From Corynebacterium ammoniagenes DSM 20306 (GTDB lineage: Bacteria > Actinomycetota > Actinomycetes > Mycobacteriales > Mycobacteriaceae): a stretch of DNA of 64,000 nucleotides. Both the position numbers and the translations under genes were made by a program. Below are positions 34,501 to 41,506 of this stretch, one piece after another. Location: positions 2,170,001 through 2,234,000 of the forward strand of contig NZ_CP009244.1 of the NCBI RefSeq assembly GCF_001941425.1, written 5' to 3'. Each line of letters begins with the position of its first letter. The first letter of the stretch is position 1. The notes under the pieces are model-generated. The model was given only the letters and a program-made list of their open reading frames with translations. It had not been told where the DNA came from and searched no databases.

Positions 34501-35690
34501 GGCATAAAGATCGGCGCATATGCTGCCAAAACATCGTCGTCCTCGACCTTTGGCTTCTCCGGTGGAGTCAGCAAAGATTCCACGAAGGAGTCATCAATAT
34601 CAATGTCGTGTGAATCGGAATCCTCGTGTTGCTTTTCTGCCAACGCTTCTAACGCGGCAGCAGCTAGCTCAGATTCGACCTTGCCTTCAATCTGCTGGAT
34701 TTCATTTTCCACGTTCTTTTGCACGCGGTAACGCAGCTTATCGCTGCCATCATCGCCATTGGAACCTTCATCATCGGTGGCATCGGTGGCATCGGTGGCA
34801 TCGGTGGCATCAGCCTGTGGTTGTGCGGGTACCTCAGAAGCCGTTGCTTCTGGCACTCCCCCAGTGCGCTTGACCACGCGGCGAGTACGGCTGCGCTTGC
34901 GCGTTGGGGTCTGAAGAGCTTCCTCCTGAGAAGTTTCCTCGTGCGAGCTTGGCTCTGCAGTATCGGGAGTGTCGGGAGTATCGACAGAGTTTGCTGGCTC
35001 TGCCTGTTCCGATTGAGCAACCGCTTCATCTACTTCTGCGCCAACCTCTGCTGCAGCAGGCTCCGACTTAGCGCCCGCAGCCTCCTCATCTTCTGCACGC
35101 GGCGTAGATTTCTTGGAGGCTGCGCGAGTAGTTTTGCGCACGGCGCGCTTGCGCGTCTTTTTTGCCGGGGTTTCTTCGGCTGCAGGAGTTACAGGAGCTT
35201 CAGAGCTAGACTGTTCCCCTTCCGCTGGCTGCTTGTCGGCCGCGGCATCGTCTGCCTTGGACTGCTTCTGCTCTTGAGCAGGCTCTACATCCGCAGTCGC
35301 TGCGGCCTTGGCGGCACGTTTCGACGTCGACTTTTTACTTGCCTTCGCGGCCTTCTTAGCAGGCTTTTTAGCCGTCTTTTTTACAGCGGTCTTCGGCGCT
35401 TCGGCTGCTTCTGTTGGCGCGGAGTCTTCCACGTCAGCCACGGGAGCTGGATTAGACGCCTGCAGGGAGCCAAAAAGGCGCTTAATTTCCTCGGCGGTCA
35501 GAGCCGACTGCGCCTTTTTGGATATTCCTTGTGTTTGTAGCTGCGCGATTAGCAGCTTGGAGGAAATCCCCAGCTGCTTAGCCAGGGTGTAGACGCGAAC
35601 CCTTTCCCCCAGCTGCTTTCTATCAATTTGTCCAGCTAAAGCTGCCGCGCCCGCTAGTTGTTCATTTAATTGTTCGTCTGCTGTAGCCAT
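31566..35690 (-). CDS. rne: Ribonuclease E/G with IF2_N-like N-terminus
   Basis: Endoribonuclease for rRNA/tRNA processing and mRNA decay. Unusually long, 1374 aa. Residues ~32-77 (VRVYTLAKQLGISSKLLIAQL...) resemble the N-terminal module of translation factor IF-2. About 450 residues of acidic and Lys/Ala-rich disordered sequence follow. The catalytic core runs from ~500 to 930: interrupted S1 domain (GNIYLGRVQNVLPSMEAAFIDIG), active-site acidic residues D820 (DVNTG) and D864 (DFIDM), and the zinc link C922/C925 (CEVC). The ~430-residue C-terminus is Ser/Arg/Gln-rich and highly basic, suiting RNA and partner binding. AGGAGC precedes the ATG. Confidence 0.95.
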   Translation of the reverse strand: MATADEQLNEQLAGAAALAGQIDRKQLGERVRVYTLAKQLGISSKLLIAQLQTQGISKKAQSALTAEEIKRLFGSLQASNPAPVADVEDSAPTEAAEAPKTAVKKTAKKPAKKAAKASKKSTSKRAAKAAATADVEPAQEQKQSKADDAAADKQPAEGEQSSSEAPVTPAAEETPAKKTRKRAVRKTTRAASKKSTPRAEDEEAAGAKSEPAAAEVGAEVDEAVAQSEQAEPANSVDTPDTPDTAEPSSHEETSQEEALQTPTRKRSRTRRVVKRTGGVPEATASEVPAQPQADATDATDATDATDDEGSNGDDGSDKLRYRVQKNVENEIQQIEGKVESELAAAALEALAEKQHEDSDSHDIDIDDSFVESLLTPPEKPKVEDDDVLAAYAPIFMPPKPVKAAQAPATSGEGEDSEESHDDHDDESQESSSRRRRGRRGTSRGRGKEAPAQAEQEKKNAVEIIDEPRGIKGSTRIESQRRRRAEMRTKDRESRHVVTQAEFLARREAVERTMVVRERERHDGHGNITQVGVLEDGMLVEHFVTDETNTSIIGNIYLGRVQNVLPSMEAAFIDIGTGRNGVLYAGEVNWRQAGLGGRARKIEQAMKSGDQVLVQVAKDPVGHKGPRLTTQVSLPGRFLVYVPGGRNAGISRKLPAPERKRLREILEKVVPEQGGAIIRTAAENVAEEAIAADVNRLHDTWNEIKEAAEKEKASKGTEPVALYEEPQMLVKVVRDLFNEDFDRLVVDGKRPYEVVSSYVNRLAPELADRVSRYNRADNGGIDAFETYRIDEQLHKALSRKVWLPSGGTLVIDRTEAMTVVDVNTGKFTGTGGNLEETVTKNNLEAAEEIVRQMRLRDLGGMIVVDFIDMVLPENQELVLRRLKEALGRDRTRHQVSEVTSLGLVQMTRKRLGSGLLEIFSTECEVCQGRGLILHEDPVEEDPSEAHDHRHDARDDKRRSAKKHRDHTRQDKHAHKDESEEAHDEQASDEDKQTPTESGGRRKARRSSSQRRSQDSRRHDSSRHDARRSDKRSDDSSLEDLIAGIVVDSSQVEEEAQRDTKSDNSVTDIESIAYAASDRAESLDDVGEFSTYVSEDSADADTGGRSYEQALKEYEQSPRRKRKTRGNSRSDYPPRREDFASSEDRGTTQRDTSQSDASQGGSAADGGMEIHKDTKRRRVRARNRKPVVAQQQSAAQAESASEKAQHESEQKPGSSRGEQKRAQVQAVTRGRRRAVRRTSQPRNAGHNSAPKENTVSAQSRPDDGSGVEVQRKRTDSGVEVTTVRRGRKRAVRRVAVREDGQRSPQASQASATGGKPAKRSNNAQSSQSANAQGSKAQSRNGKQRSSQQRSAQGGSNSGAKNSGGRTRRRVSRRGNN
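34772..34811. repeat. 9-bp tandem repeat in rne
   Basis: CATCGGTGG occurs four times in a row (34772-34807), then CATC. On the coding strand it encodes repeated Ala-Thr-Asp (ATDATDATDATD) within the disordered N-terminal region of RNase E. In-frame copy-number variation between strains is likely. Confidence 0.88.
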
Positions 35691-35970
35691 AGGCCACGCT
35701 CCTGTCGTAGGTCGTTAAAAGGCGCTTCCTCGGGCGCAGGCGTGTGTCTTCGCTAGCAATCGCCACTAAACACCTTCCGTTTAGTTCTCAACCACCGGCT
35801 ATTGCTGGGTCAACGCTGCCGCCACACAAGGTGTAGCTGCCTAATCAAAATGAAAATCTCGAAGTCTCTATTAAATTATGGTGTCCATTGTTCCACATCT
35901 GGCAAGTATGCGAGTTTGCCATGCATTAAATGGGCTGCACTATTAGCAACTGCCCGCTAAACTGTCCCCT

Positions 35971-36801
35971 ATGAAATATGTCTCCGGCCGGGAATATGGC
36001 GATGAAGTAGCACACCGTCACGAGGGAGAACTTGCTCCTACTGCCCCGGTCAACAAACATATTCAGCACTATCGCGCAGTGAATGAAACCAGCTTGCGCC
36101 ACGCGTTATGGGTTGGCATGCCGGTGGGACTGGCACTGGGGCTTGCTCAAACGGGAACACTTAGCTTTGCGCTTTTAGCCATTCCGCTAGTGCTTGTCGC
36201 TGTCATTGCCGGTGTCCAGATTTTCCGCCACCGCCCGAAGTTGATCCAGGCAGAAATCACCGAATTCAAGAGCGGCGATTTCACAGCGTGGCAGATGTGG
36301 GCACCTTTCTTGCCAGCTCTAGGCTGGATTGTGGTTATTCCGCTCGACGCCCTGGGCATATCCGGATTGCAGACACCGCCTTTGCTCACCGGGCTATTCA
36401 GTGGGCTCCTGCTCGGCACGGGATTATCTTTTGGTTGGTTCGGTGCTCTTAGCCGGACATTTCGCATTGGCAAACGCCGCATTCGCAAGATTACGGAAAA
36501 TCAAAGCCTCGATGGAGTCACGCAGTCGCGCATGGAGGCCGTGGAATCACACGGGGATATCTTGGGCGCACTCATTGCAGTAGGCGCCGTCGATGGCAAC
36601 AAAATCCCCATCAAGACGCTCTGCATGCTTTTGAAAGTAGATCAAGAAAATATGGAGGCAGTTCGCTCACGCGTTGAAGATCTTCAGGCTGATGGAATCG
36701 TGAAAATCTCTGGCCAAGGTCTCTACCGAGATTCGAAGATGTGGGAGGTTACGGTCACGCCCGATGGAATCCATAATCTGGCACAAATTGGCCAGCGCTA
36801 A
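35971..36801 (+). CDS. Membrane protein with C-terminal winged-helix-like domain
   Basis: 276 aa. A charged N-terminus (~1-40) is followed by two TM helices (ALWVGMPVGLALGLAQTG... LLAIPLVLVAVIAGVQIF, ~45-88), a short loop and two more (MWAPFLPALGWIVVIPLDALG and PPLLTGLFSGLLLGTGLSFGWFGAL, ~110-162). The C-terminal ~90 residues look like a winged helix (KIPIKTLCMLLKVDQENMEAVRSRVEDLQADGIVKISGQGLYRDSKMWEVTVTPDG). Function unknown; a membrane-bound sensor or regulator is possible. TAAACT ends 7 nt before the ATG (leaderless). Converges on ndk. Confidence 0.75.
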   Translation: MKYVSGREYGDEVAHRHEGELAPTAPVNKHIQHYRAVNETSLRHALWVGMPVGLALGLAQTGTLSFALLAIPLVLVAVIAGVQIFRHRPKLIQAEITEFKSGDFTAWQMWAPFLPALGWIVVIPLDALGISGLQTPPLLTGLFSGLLLGTGLSFGWFGALSRTFRIGKRRIRKITENQSLDGVTQSRMEAVESHGDILGALIAVGAVDGNKIPIKTLCMLLKVDQENMEAVRSRVEDLQADGIVKISGQGLYRDSKMWEVTVTPDGIHNLAQIGQR

Positions 36802-36808
36802 ATCACTA

Positions 36809-36840
36809 AGACGCTGAGACACTGAGACGTTGAGTCACGG
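36809..36840. repeat. 8-bp tandem repeat between two convergent genes
   Basis: AGACGCTG, AGACACTG, AGACGTTG and the degenerate AGTCACGG follow directly after the stop of the gene ending at 36801. Short, imperfect, non-coding. Confidence 0.65.
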
Positions 36841-36864
36841 AACCACTCAGCACTGGCAAAAGAA

Positions 36865-36922
36865 AATACGTCCAAACACCGATTAGTGCTTGGACGTATT
36901 ACGCGAAAGAGTCAGACTCTTT
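36865..36922. terminator. Double hairpin terminator, ndk / membrane-protein gene
   Basis: AATACGTCCAA (36865-36875) pairs with TTGGACGTATT (36890-36900). A second hairpin, AAAGAGT-CAG-ACTCTTT, occupies 36906-36922, 9 nt after the ndk stop. The two lie in the convergent gap and can serve both directions. Confidence 0.82.
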
Positions 36923-36931
36923 GCAAGAGCT

Positions 36932-37342
36932 TTACTTGTTTGGGAACCAGATGCCGATTTCGCGCTCAGCGGATTCAGGTGAGTCGGAGCCGTGGACGAC
37001 GTTTTCGCCAACAGTCAACGCAAAGTCACCACGGATGGTGCCTGGGGTTGCCTTGGAGACTGGGTCGGTGCCGCCAGCCAACTGACGCCATGCGTCAATT
37101 GCGCGCTCGCCTTCGACGATGCCAGCAATCAGTGGTGCAGAAGTGATGAATTCTACGAGTTCACCGAAGAATGGCTTATCGGAGTGCTCTTCGTAGTGCT
37201 TCTCAGCGGTCTCGCGGTCTGCGGTGCGCAGGTCCAACTCGACGAGCTTGAGGCCCTTGCGCTCGATGCGTGCGATGATGTCACCGACATGGCCGTTTGC
37301 AACGCCGTCTGGCTTAATAAGGATGAGTGTACGTTCAGTCAT
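36932..37342 (-). CDS. ndk: Nucleoside diphosphate kinase
   Basis: Equalises NTP and dNTP pools by gamma-phosphate transfer through a phospho-His. 136 aa with [54 protein letters not shown] containing the catalytic His (NVVHGSDS) and the family's usual length. TACGAT lies 7 nt before the ATG and there is no Shine-Dalgarno, predicting a leaderless transcript. The valS-folC-DUF4233-ndk grouping is conserved in Actinobacteria; here a secreted phosphatase gene is inserted between DUF4233 and ndk. Confidence 0.97.
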   Translation of the reverse strand: MTERTLILIKPDGVANGHVGDIIARIERKGLKLVELDLRTADRETAEKHYEEHSDKPFFGELVEFITSAPLIAGIVEGERAIDAWRQLAGGTDPVSKATPGTIRGDFALTVGENVVHGSDSPESAEREIGIWFPNK

Positions 37343-37595
37343 GCTAGTTATCGTAGACGAGCGAGTTCACGGTTGCAGTTTTGGGGGAATGAAAATCCCA
37401 CCTGCTACACCACGCACAGGTTCACAAGGGTCATGCTTCAGGCACTACCCCGGCTTTTCTCGCGCTGCGAGGTTTACAAAGCTGCGTTAGGGTAACACTG
37501 CCGTAAGACCTCATAAGGCCTATATCTTCGGAAACCACGCTGGATACCACGGCATTTAAATACTTAGCTCATCTAAATAAGGATATTGCTGCGCC

Positions 37596-39089
37596 ATGAC
37601 TTTCCGCTCGCCTGGCCCACGCAGGGCTCAGAACTCATACCGCGCTACCCTCGCCACCGTTATCACCGCCAGTCTCAGTGCCGGCCTTCTCAGTGCGCCG
37701 GCTACAGCCACTGCGCAGACTATGTCATCATCTGCTGCGCAGACCGATGCCGTCGATAGCATCATCTTGGGCGTGGGCGCTACAGAAAGTGAAGTCATGC
37801 TGACATGGATGAGCTCGCTGGCCATTCGCGACGAATACGCGGTCATCGCGCCCACCGCTGAGATGAATGGCGAAGAATTCCCCGAGTCTGCACAAATAAT
37901 CCCGGCGCAGCAGGAACTAACTCGCGTTGCGCGTTATGCCAACGATGTAAAAATTACCGGTTTGGATCCAGCCACCGACTACACCTACAAAGTCGGATCA
38001 GATTCCCATGGGTGGAGCACCAATAGCACCTTTACAACTGGGCATACCGGTGATGAGTGGAATTTCTTGTTCTACGGCGATCCCCAGCTGGGCTCTGGTG
38101 AGCTGGATGCGGACACCGCAGGATGGCACAACACCGTGGCTCGCTCCACCGCGCAGTTTCCGGATTCCTCATTCTTGCTTTCCGCCGGCGACCAGGTGGA
38201 TTCCGTCTTACAAAAAGAACATCGTGCGTTTAAATCTGCACCGCAGCTGCGCTCGTATCCCGTAGCGGTCAACAACGGCAACCATGACGTTTTAGATTTC
38301 CAGCTCTACCGGCAAAATTACTCATGGCCTAATGTTGCTAATGAACACACTGAACGCAATTACTTCTTCGAGCACAACAACGCCCTAGTAATTTCACTGG
38401 ACGGAAACCAGTCGCTGCCCTCGCACATCGACAAGCATGCCGCGTATGTCAAAGACGTAGTGGCTAAGCACGGTGGTGATAAAGATTGGATCATAACTAC
38501 TTTTCACCAGCCGCCCTTTTCGCAGGCCTATCACATGGACGATCTCGGGGCGCAGAAATTCCGGGAGTCGCTTACCCCGGCGCTGTCGGAGGCCGGCGTG
38601 GATGTTGTGCTCAACGGCCACGACCACATCTATACGCGCACGCATTTGATGAAGGGTAATGCGCCCGTAGTACCTGCAGGACTTCCCGCTCAGGGCGATA
38701 TCCTCTACCCCGAAGACGACGAAGTGTTGTACCTTACCGGCAATTCCTCATCGGGTTCCAAGTTCTACCCTTTCTGGAAGAACGGCACCGAATACGACAA
38801 TCTCACCGTAGAAGAATCACGCGAACAAGACTTAATGCAGGATTGGACCGCGATGTGGAACCAGGATTACACCCCGAACTATTCCAATATCCAGCTCAGT
38901 GACCAGGAATTAACCGTCACGACCTACAACGCGGAGGACGGCACAGTGGTTGATGAGGTCACGTTATCGAAGCAAGAAGACCCCACCGGGCCGCATGAAA
39001 CGCCAGCAGATTCGCTTGACGATGCCCCCTCGTCCCTCAGCTCCACCTCGAGTGCTTTGGCTACCGGAGGTTTTGGAAGTTCTGGATAA
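37596..39089 (+). CDS. Secreted purple acid phosphatase-like metallophosphoesterase
   Basis: 497 aa. N-terminal Sec signal (RRAQNSYRATLATVITASLSAGLLSAPATATAQ, cleavage probably after ATA-Q region ~38-41), a fibronectin-like PAP N-domain (GLDPATDYTYKVGSDSHGWS) and a dinuclear metal phosphoesterase domain with FYGDPQLGS, SAGDQVD, NNGNHD, TTFHQPPF and NGHDHIYTRTH. The C-terminus is a Ser/Thr/Gly tail without an LPxTG sorting signal or membrane anchor, so release into the envelope or medium is expected. Role: phosphate scavenging from organic esters. Its last 29 bp overlap the convergent gene at 39061-39393. Confidence 0.88.
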   Translation: MTFRSPGPRRAQNSYRATLATVITASLSAGLLSAPATATAQTMSSSAAQTDAVDSIILGVGATESEVMLTWMSSLAIRDEYAVIAPTAEMNGEEFPESAQIIPAQQELTRVARYANDVKITGLDPATDYTYKVGSDSHGWSTNSTFTTGHTGDEWNFLFYGDPQLGSGELDADTAGWHNTVARSTAQFPDSSFLLSAGDQVDSVLQKEHRAFKSAPQLRSYPVAVNNGNHDVLDFQLYRQNYSWPNVANEHTERNYFFEHNNALVISLDGNQSLPSHIDKHAAYVKDVVAKHGGDKDWIITTFHQPPFSQAYHMDDLGAQKFRESLTPALSEAGVDVVLNGHDHIYTRTHLMKGNAPVVPAGLPAQGDILYPEDDEVLYLTGNSSSGSKFYPFWKNGTEYDNLTVEESREQDLMQDWTAMWNQDYTPNYSNIQLSDQELTVTTYNAEDGTVVDEVTLSKQEDPTGPHETPADSLDDAPSSLSSTSSALATGGFGSSG

Positions 39090-39393
39090 AGCTTTCTGCT
39101 TCCGCGTAAGAGACATACTTAAACCACAACTGGATTTGGTTGACCGCGGTGCCAAATTGGCCTTCAGCCAGCAGGGTTTTAATCTTCTTCGCCTGGTCAT
39201 CTGATAGATCAGCCCGCGTTAGCTCGCGGCCGCGACCTGGCTGCAGGGTTTGATTTGTCCGCAGCGCTAAGACCAAAAAGATTGCTGCTACGGCAAGGCA
39301 CGCCAGAGCCACGAAGGTAGGCATGTCCCCAAGATTCGCCAGCAGCGCTGCGAGGCACAACAGCGCAGCGAATCCAGAGTAGACATAGCGCAT
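39061..39393 (-). CDS. Small membrane protein, conserved hypothetical
   Basis: 110 aa. Two hydrophobic helices (YSGFAALLCLAALLANLG and TFVALACLAVAAIFLVLAL, ~5-43) followed by a soluble helical tail (DLSDDQAKKIKTLLAEGQFGTAVNQIQLWFKYVSYAEAESFIQNF). It begins 2 nt after the DUF4233 stop, so it is the last gene of valS-folC-DUF4233. The C-terminal ~30 bp overlap the antiparallel phosphatase gene. Function unknown. Confidence 0.75.
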   Translation of the reverse strand: MRYVYSGFAALLCLAALLANLGDMPTFVALACLAVAAIFLVLALRTNQTLQPGRGRELTRADLSDDQAKKIKTLLAEGQFGTAVNQIQLWFKYVSYAEAESFIQNFQNLR

Positions 39394-39395
39394 GG

Positions 39396-39839
39396 CTATT
39401 TCTTAGCCTCTAGGTGTTGGGTGGTCAGATACCCGCGCTTCATGCGTTCGACGATGATCGAGCGCAGATACAGCCCAAAGCCCCAGACAGCGATGTACAA
39501 AATCATAATCGCCGTAATCGACCAGTGCACCAGGATGCCACCGATAGCGCCGACAAATTGCGCAACCATGATGGTAGAAATAGCCCATGGCTTACGCGTG
39601 AAGCCCAACATGACCAGGTGAAATAGGCCCAAGATGGTGATGAACAACCAGTTGAAGGTGGTCCAGTAGGAACCGCCGTCAATCTTTAACACCACGAGCA
39701 GGCCGAGGAAGATGGACATGGCTTCGAGCACCAGAGTTGCCGAGACCATGCCGTTGAATCCCTTGAGAGGATCCTTGGCGGGCGCATGCCCCATGCCAAG
39801 AGGGCTGAGATCTTCCGGAGAATTCTGATTGTTTGTCAT
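39396..39839 (-). CDS. DUF4233 membrane protein
   Basis: 147 aa with four TM segments (MVSATLVLEAMSIFLGLLVVL, TTFNWLFITILGLFHLVMLGF, WAISTIMVAQFVGAIGGILVHW, AIMILYIAVWGFGLYLRSII). DUF4233 is found directly after folC throughout Actinobacteria. It overlaps the folC stop by 4 nt, indicating translational coupling. The role is unknown; the strict linkage to folC hints at folate or cell-envelope linkage but that is inference. Confidence 0.88.
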   Translation of the reverse strand: MTNNQNSPEDLSPLGMGHAPAKDPLKGFNGMVSATLVLEAMSIFLGLLVVLKIDGGSYWTTFNWLFITILGLFHLVMLGFTRKPWAISTIMVAQFVGAIGGILVHWSITAIMILYIAVWGFGLYLRSIIVERMKRGYLTTQHLEAKK

Positions 39840-41506
39840 GCCGGTTCCTTTCCAAACATCGCGCGAGCTTCGCCAGCGGTGACTACAGATCCGGTTATGA
39901 CGATACCTGAGCCCGATTGAATCTCCGCATCCTCAGCCAATTCCACAGCCTGCGCGTATGCCGCTGGGAGATCGTCTGCGACATAGACTCGTTCCTCACC
40001 AAAGACATCGCGGGCAGTTTCTGCGAGCTCATAAGCATCAAGGGCACGCGGTGAAGTGTTTTGGGTAATGACAACCTCGGACAGGAAAGGCTCTAGAGCC
40101 TGCAAGATTCCCAGTTCGTCTTTATCGCCGAGCACGCCAACCACACCGATAAGCCGTGCGAAATCAAAGTCACGGTCGAGTGCTTTGCCCAAGGCAATGG
40201 CCCCGTGCGGGTTGTGCGCGGCATCAATGAAGGTCGTCGGTGAGGTGCGGACGCGCTCGAGGCGCCCGGGGCTAATGGTCTGTGCAAAGCTATTGCGCAC
40301 ATTCGCAATATCCAACGGGTGTCCCGAGGATGCACCGAAGAATGCCTCCACAGCAGCGAGTGCCACGGCGGCATTTCGTGCCTGGTGCTCACCATGCAAA
40401 GGGATGAAGATATCTTCATACATGCCGCCCAAGCCCTGGATATTGACCTGCTGGCCGCCAACTGCAATGCGTGATTCCACGGCGGCGAATTCGCTGCCCG
40501 CGCGAGCTACACCGGCATCGACGTCGACGGTGCGCTGCAGCACGACTTCCATCGCTTCTTCGTCTTGTTCCGCAATAATGGCGATATTTTCTTGTGGTTC
40601 CGCAAAATCATCAGATTCCGGGCGCGCCTTGATAATGCCAGCCTTTTCGCCAGCAATCTCGGTCAAAGTCTCACCCAGATAATCCGTGTGGTCGAGGCCA
40701 ATCGGCATGATAACGGCAATATCTGCGTTGACCACATTGGTGGCATCCCACGTACCGCCCATGCCTACTTCCACCACGGCTACGTCGATGGGAGCATCGG
40801 CAAAAGCCGCGTAGGAAATACCGACGAGGACTTCAAACTTGCTCATCGCAGGTCCGCCCTCAGCTTCGGAAGCCTTGTCCACCATCTCGACATAGGGCTT
40901 GATTTCTTCCCAGATCCGCACGTAATCGCGTGGGTGGATGGGCTTGCCATCAATTCCGATGCGTTCGGTCACGCGCTGCAGATGCGGGCTTGTCACCAGC
41001 CCGACGCGGCGGTGGAAGCCCCGCAGCAGCGAATCAATCATGCGCGCAGTCGAAGATTTTCCATTGGTACCCGCAACTTGGATGACATCAAAGGTTCGCT
41101 CCGGATTGCCCAACAGGTCCATGAGCATTTCGATGCGATCCAGCGATGGTTCCAACTTAGTTTCCGGCCAGCGCAGATTCAGCTCTGCTTCCACCGCGGC
41201 TAAAGCCGCAAGTTCTGCTTCGCTGACTTCTTCTGGTGCGACGTCGGAATACTCGTCCTCATCACCGAAACTAAGGTTGAGTTTTAAACCTGACTCGGTG
41301 ATTTCGACGGGGCTATCTTCGGTTCCCTCGGCGAGAGCATCGACGATTTCATACTCTTCACCGGTTGACTCCGCGCCGGATTGCTCGATTAAATCGTCGA
41401 GCATGTCCTTCGCCGCTTGCTGGCGCTTATCGACGCTATCGGCTTCGCCATTCTGGCTGTCACGGTTCTGGCCGTTACGGTCGTCGTCTTCACCTGAGTT
41501 AGTCAC
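39836..41506 (-). CDS. folC: Folylpolyglutamate synthase / dihydrofolate synthase
   Basis: Adds glutamate to dihydropteroate and polyglutamylates folates. 556 aa: the Mur-ligase-like core starts at ~85 (LAALAAVEAELNLRWPETKLEPSLDRIEMLMDLLG) with the P-loop VAGTNGKSSTARM, VVEVGMGGTWDATNVV, PIGLDHTDYLG and TFIDAAHNPHG. Ahead of it is an ~83-residue acidic, Asp/Glu/Gln-rich, probably disordered lead. The GTG start shares its G with the valS TAG stop (TAGTG), so the genes are coupled. An internal start would remove only the acidic lead. Confidence 0.93.
   Translation of the reverse strand: MTNSGEDDDRNGQNRDSQNGEADSVDKRQQAAKDMLDDLIEQSGAESTGEEYEIVDALAEGTEDSPVEITESGLKLNLSFGDEDEYSDVAPEEVSEAELAALAAVEAELNLRWPETKLEPSLDRIEMLMDLLGNPERTFDVIQVAGTNGKSSTARMIDSLLRGFHRRVGLVTSPHLQRVTERIGIDGKPIHPRDYVRIWEEIKPYVEMVDKASEAEGGPAMSKFEVLVGISYAAFADAPIDVAVVEVGMGGTWDATNVVNADIAVIMPIGLDHTDYLGETLTEIAGEKAGIIKARPESDDFAEPQENIAIIAEQDEEAMEVVLQRTVDVDAGVARAGSEFAAVESRIAVGGQQVNIQGLGGMYEDIFIPLHGEHQARNAAVALAAVEAFFGASSGHPLDIANVRNSFAQTISPGRLERVRTSPTTFIDAAHNPHGAIALGKALDRDFDFARLIGVVGVLGDKDELGILQALEPFLSEVVITQNTSPRALDAYELAETARDVFGEERVYVADDLPAAYAQAVELAEDAEIQSGSGIVITGSVVTAGEARAMFGKEPA

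Noticed and set aside
34719..35540. 273-codon open frame on the plus strand opposite rne
   Set aside because: Mirror of the low-complexity N-terminal region of RNase E; Cys/Arg/Leu-rich translation with no domain and no ribosome binding site.
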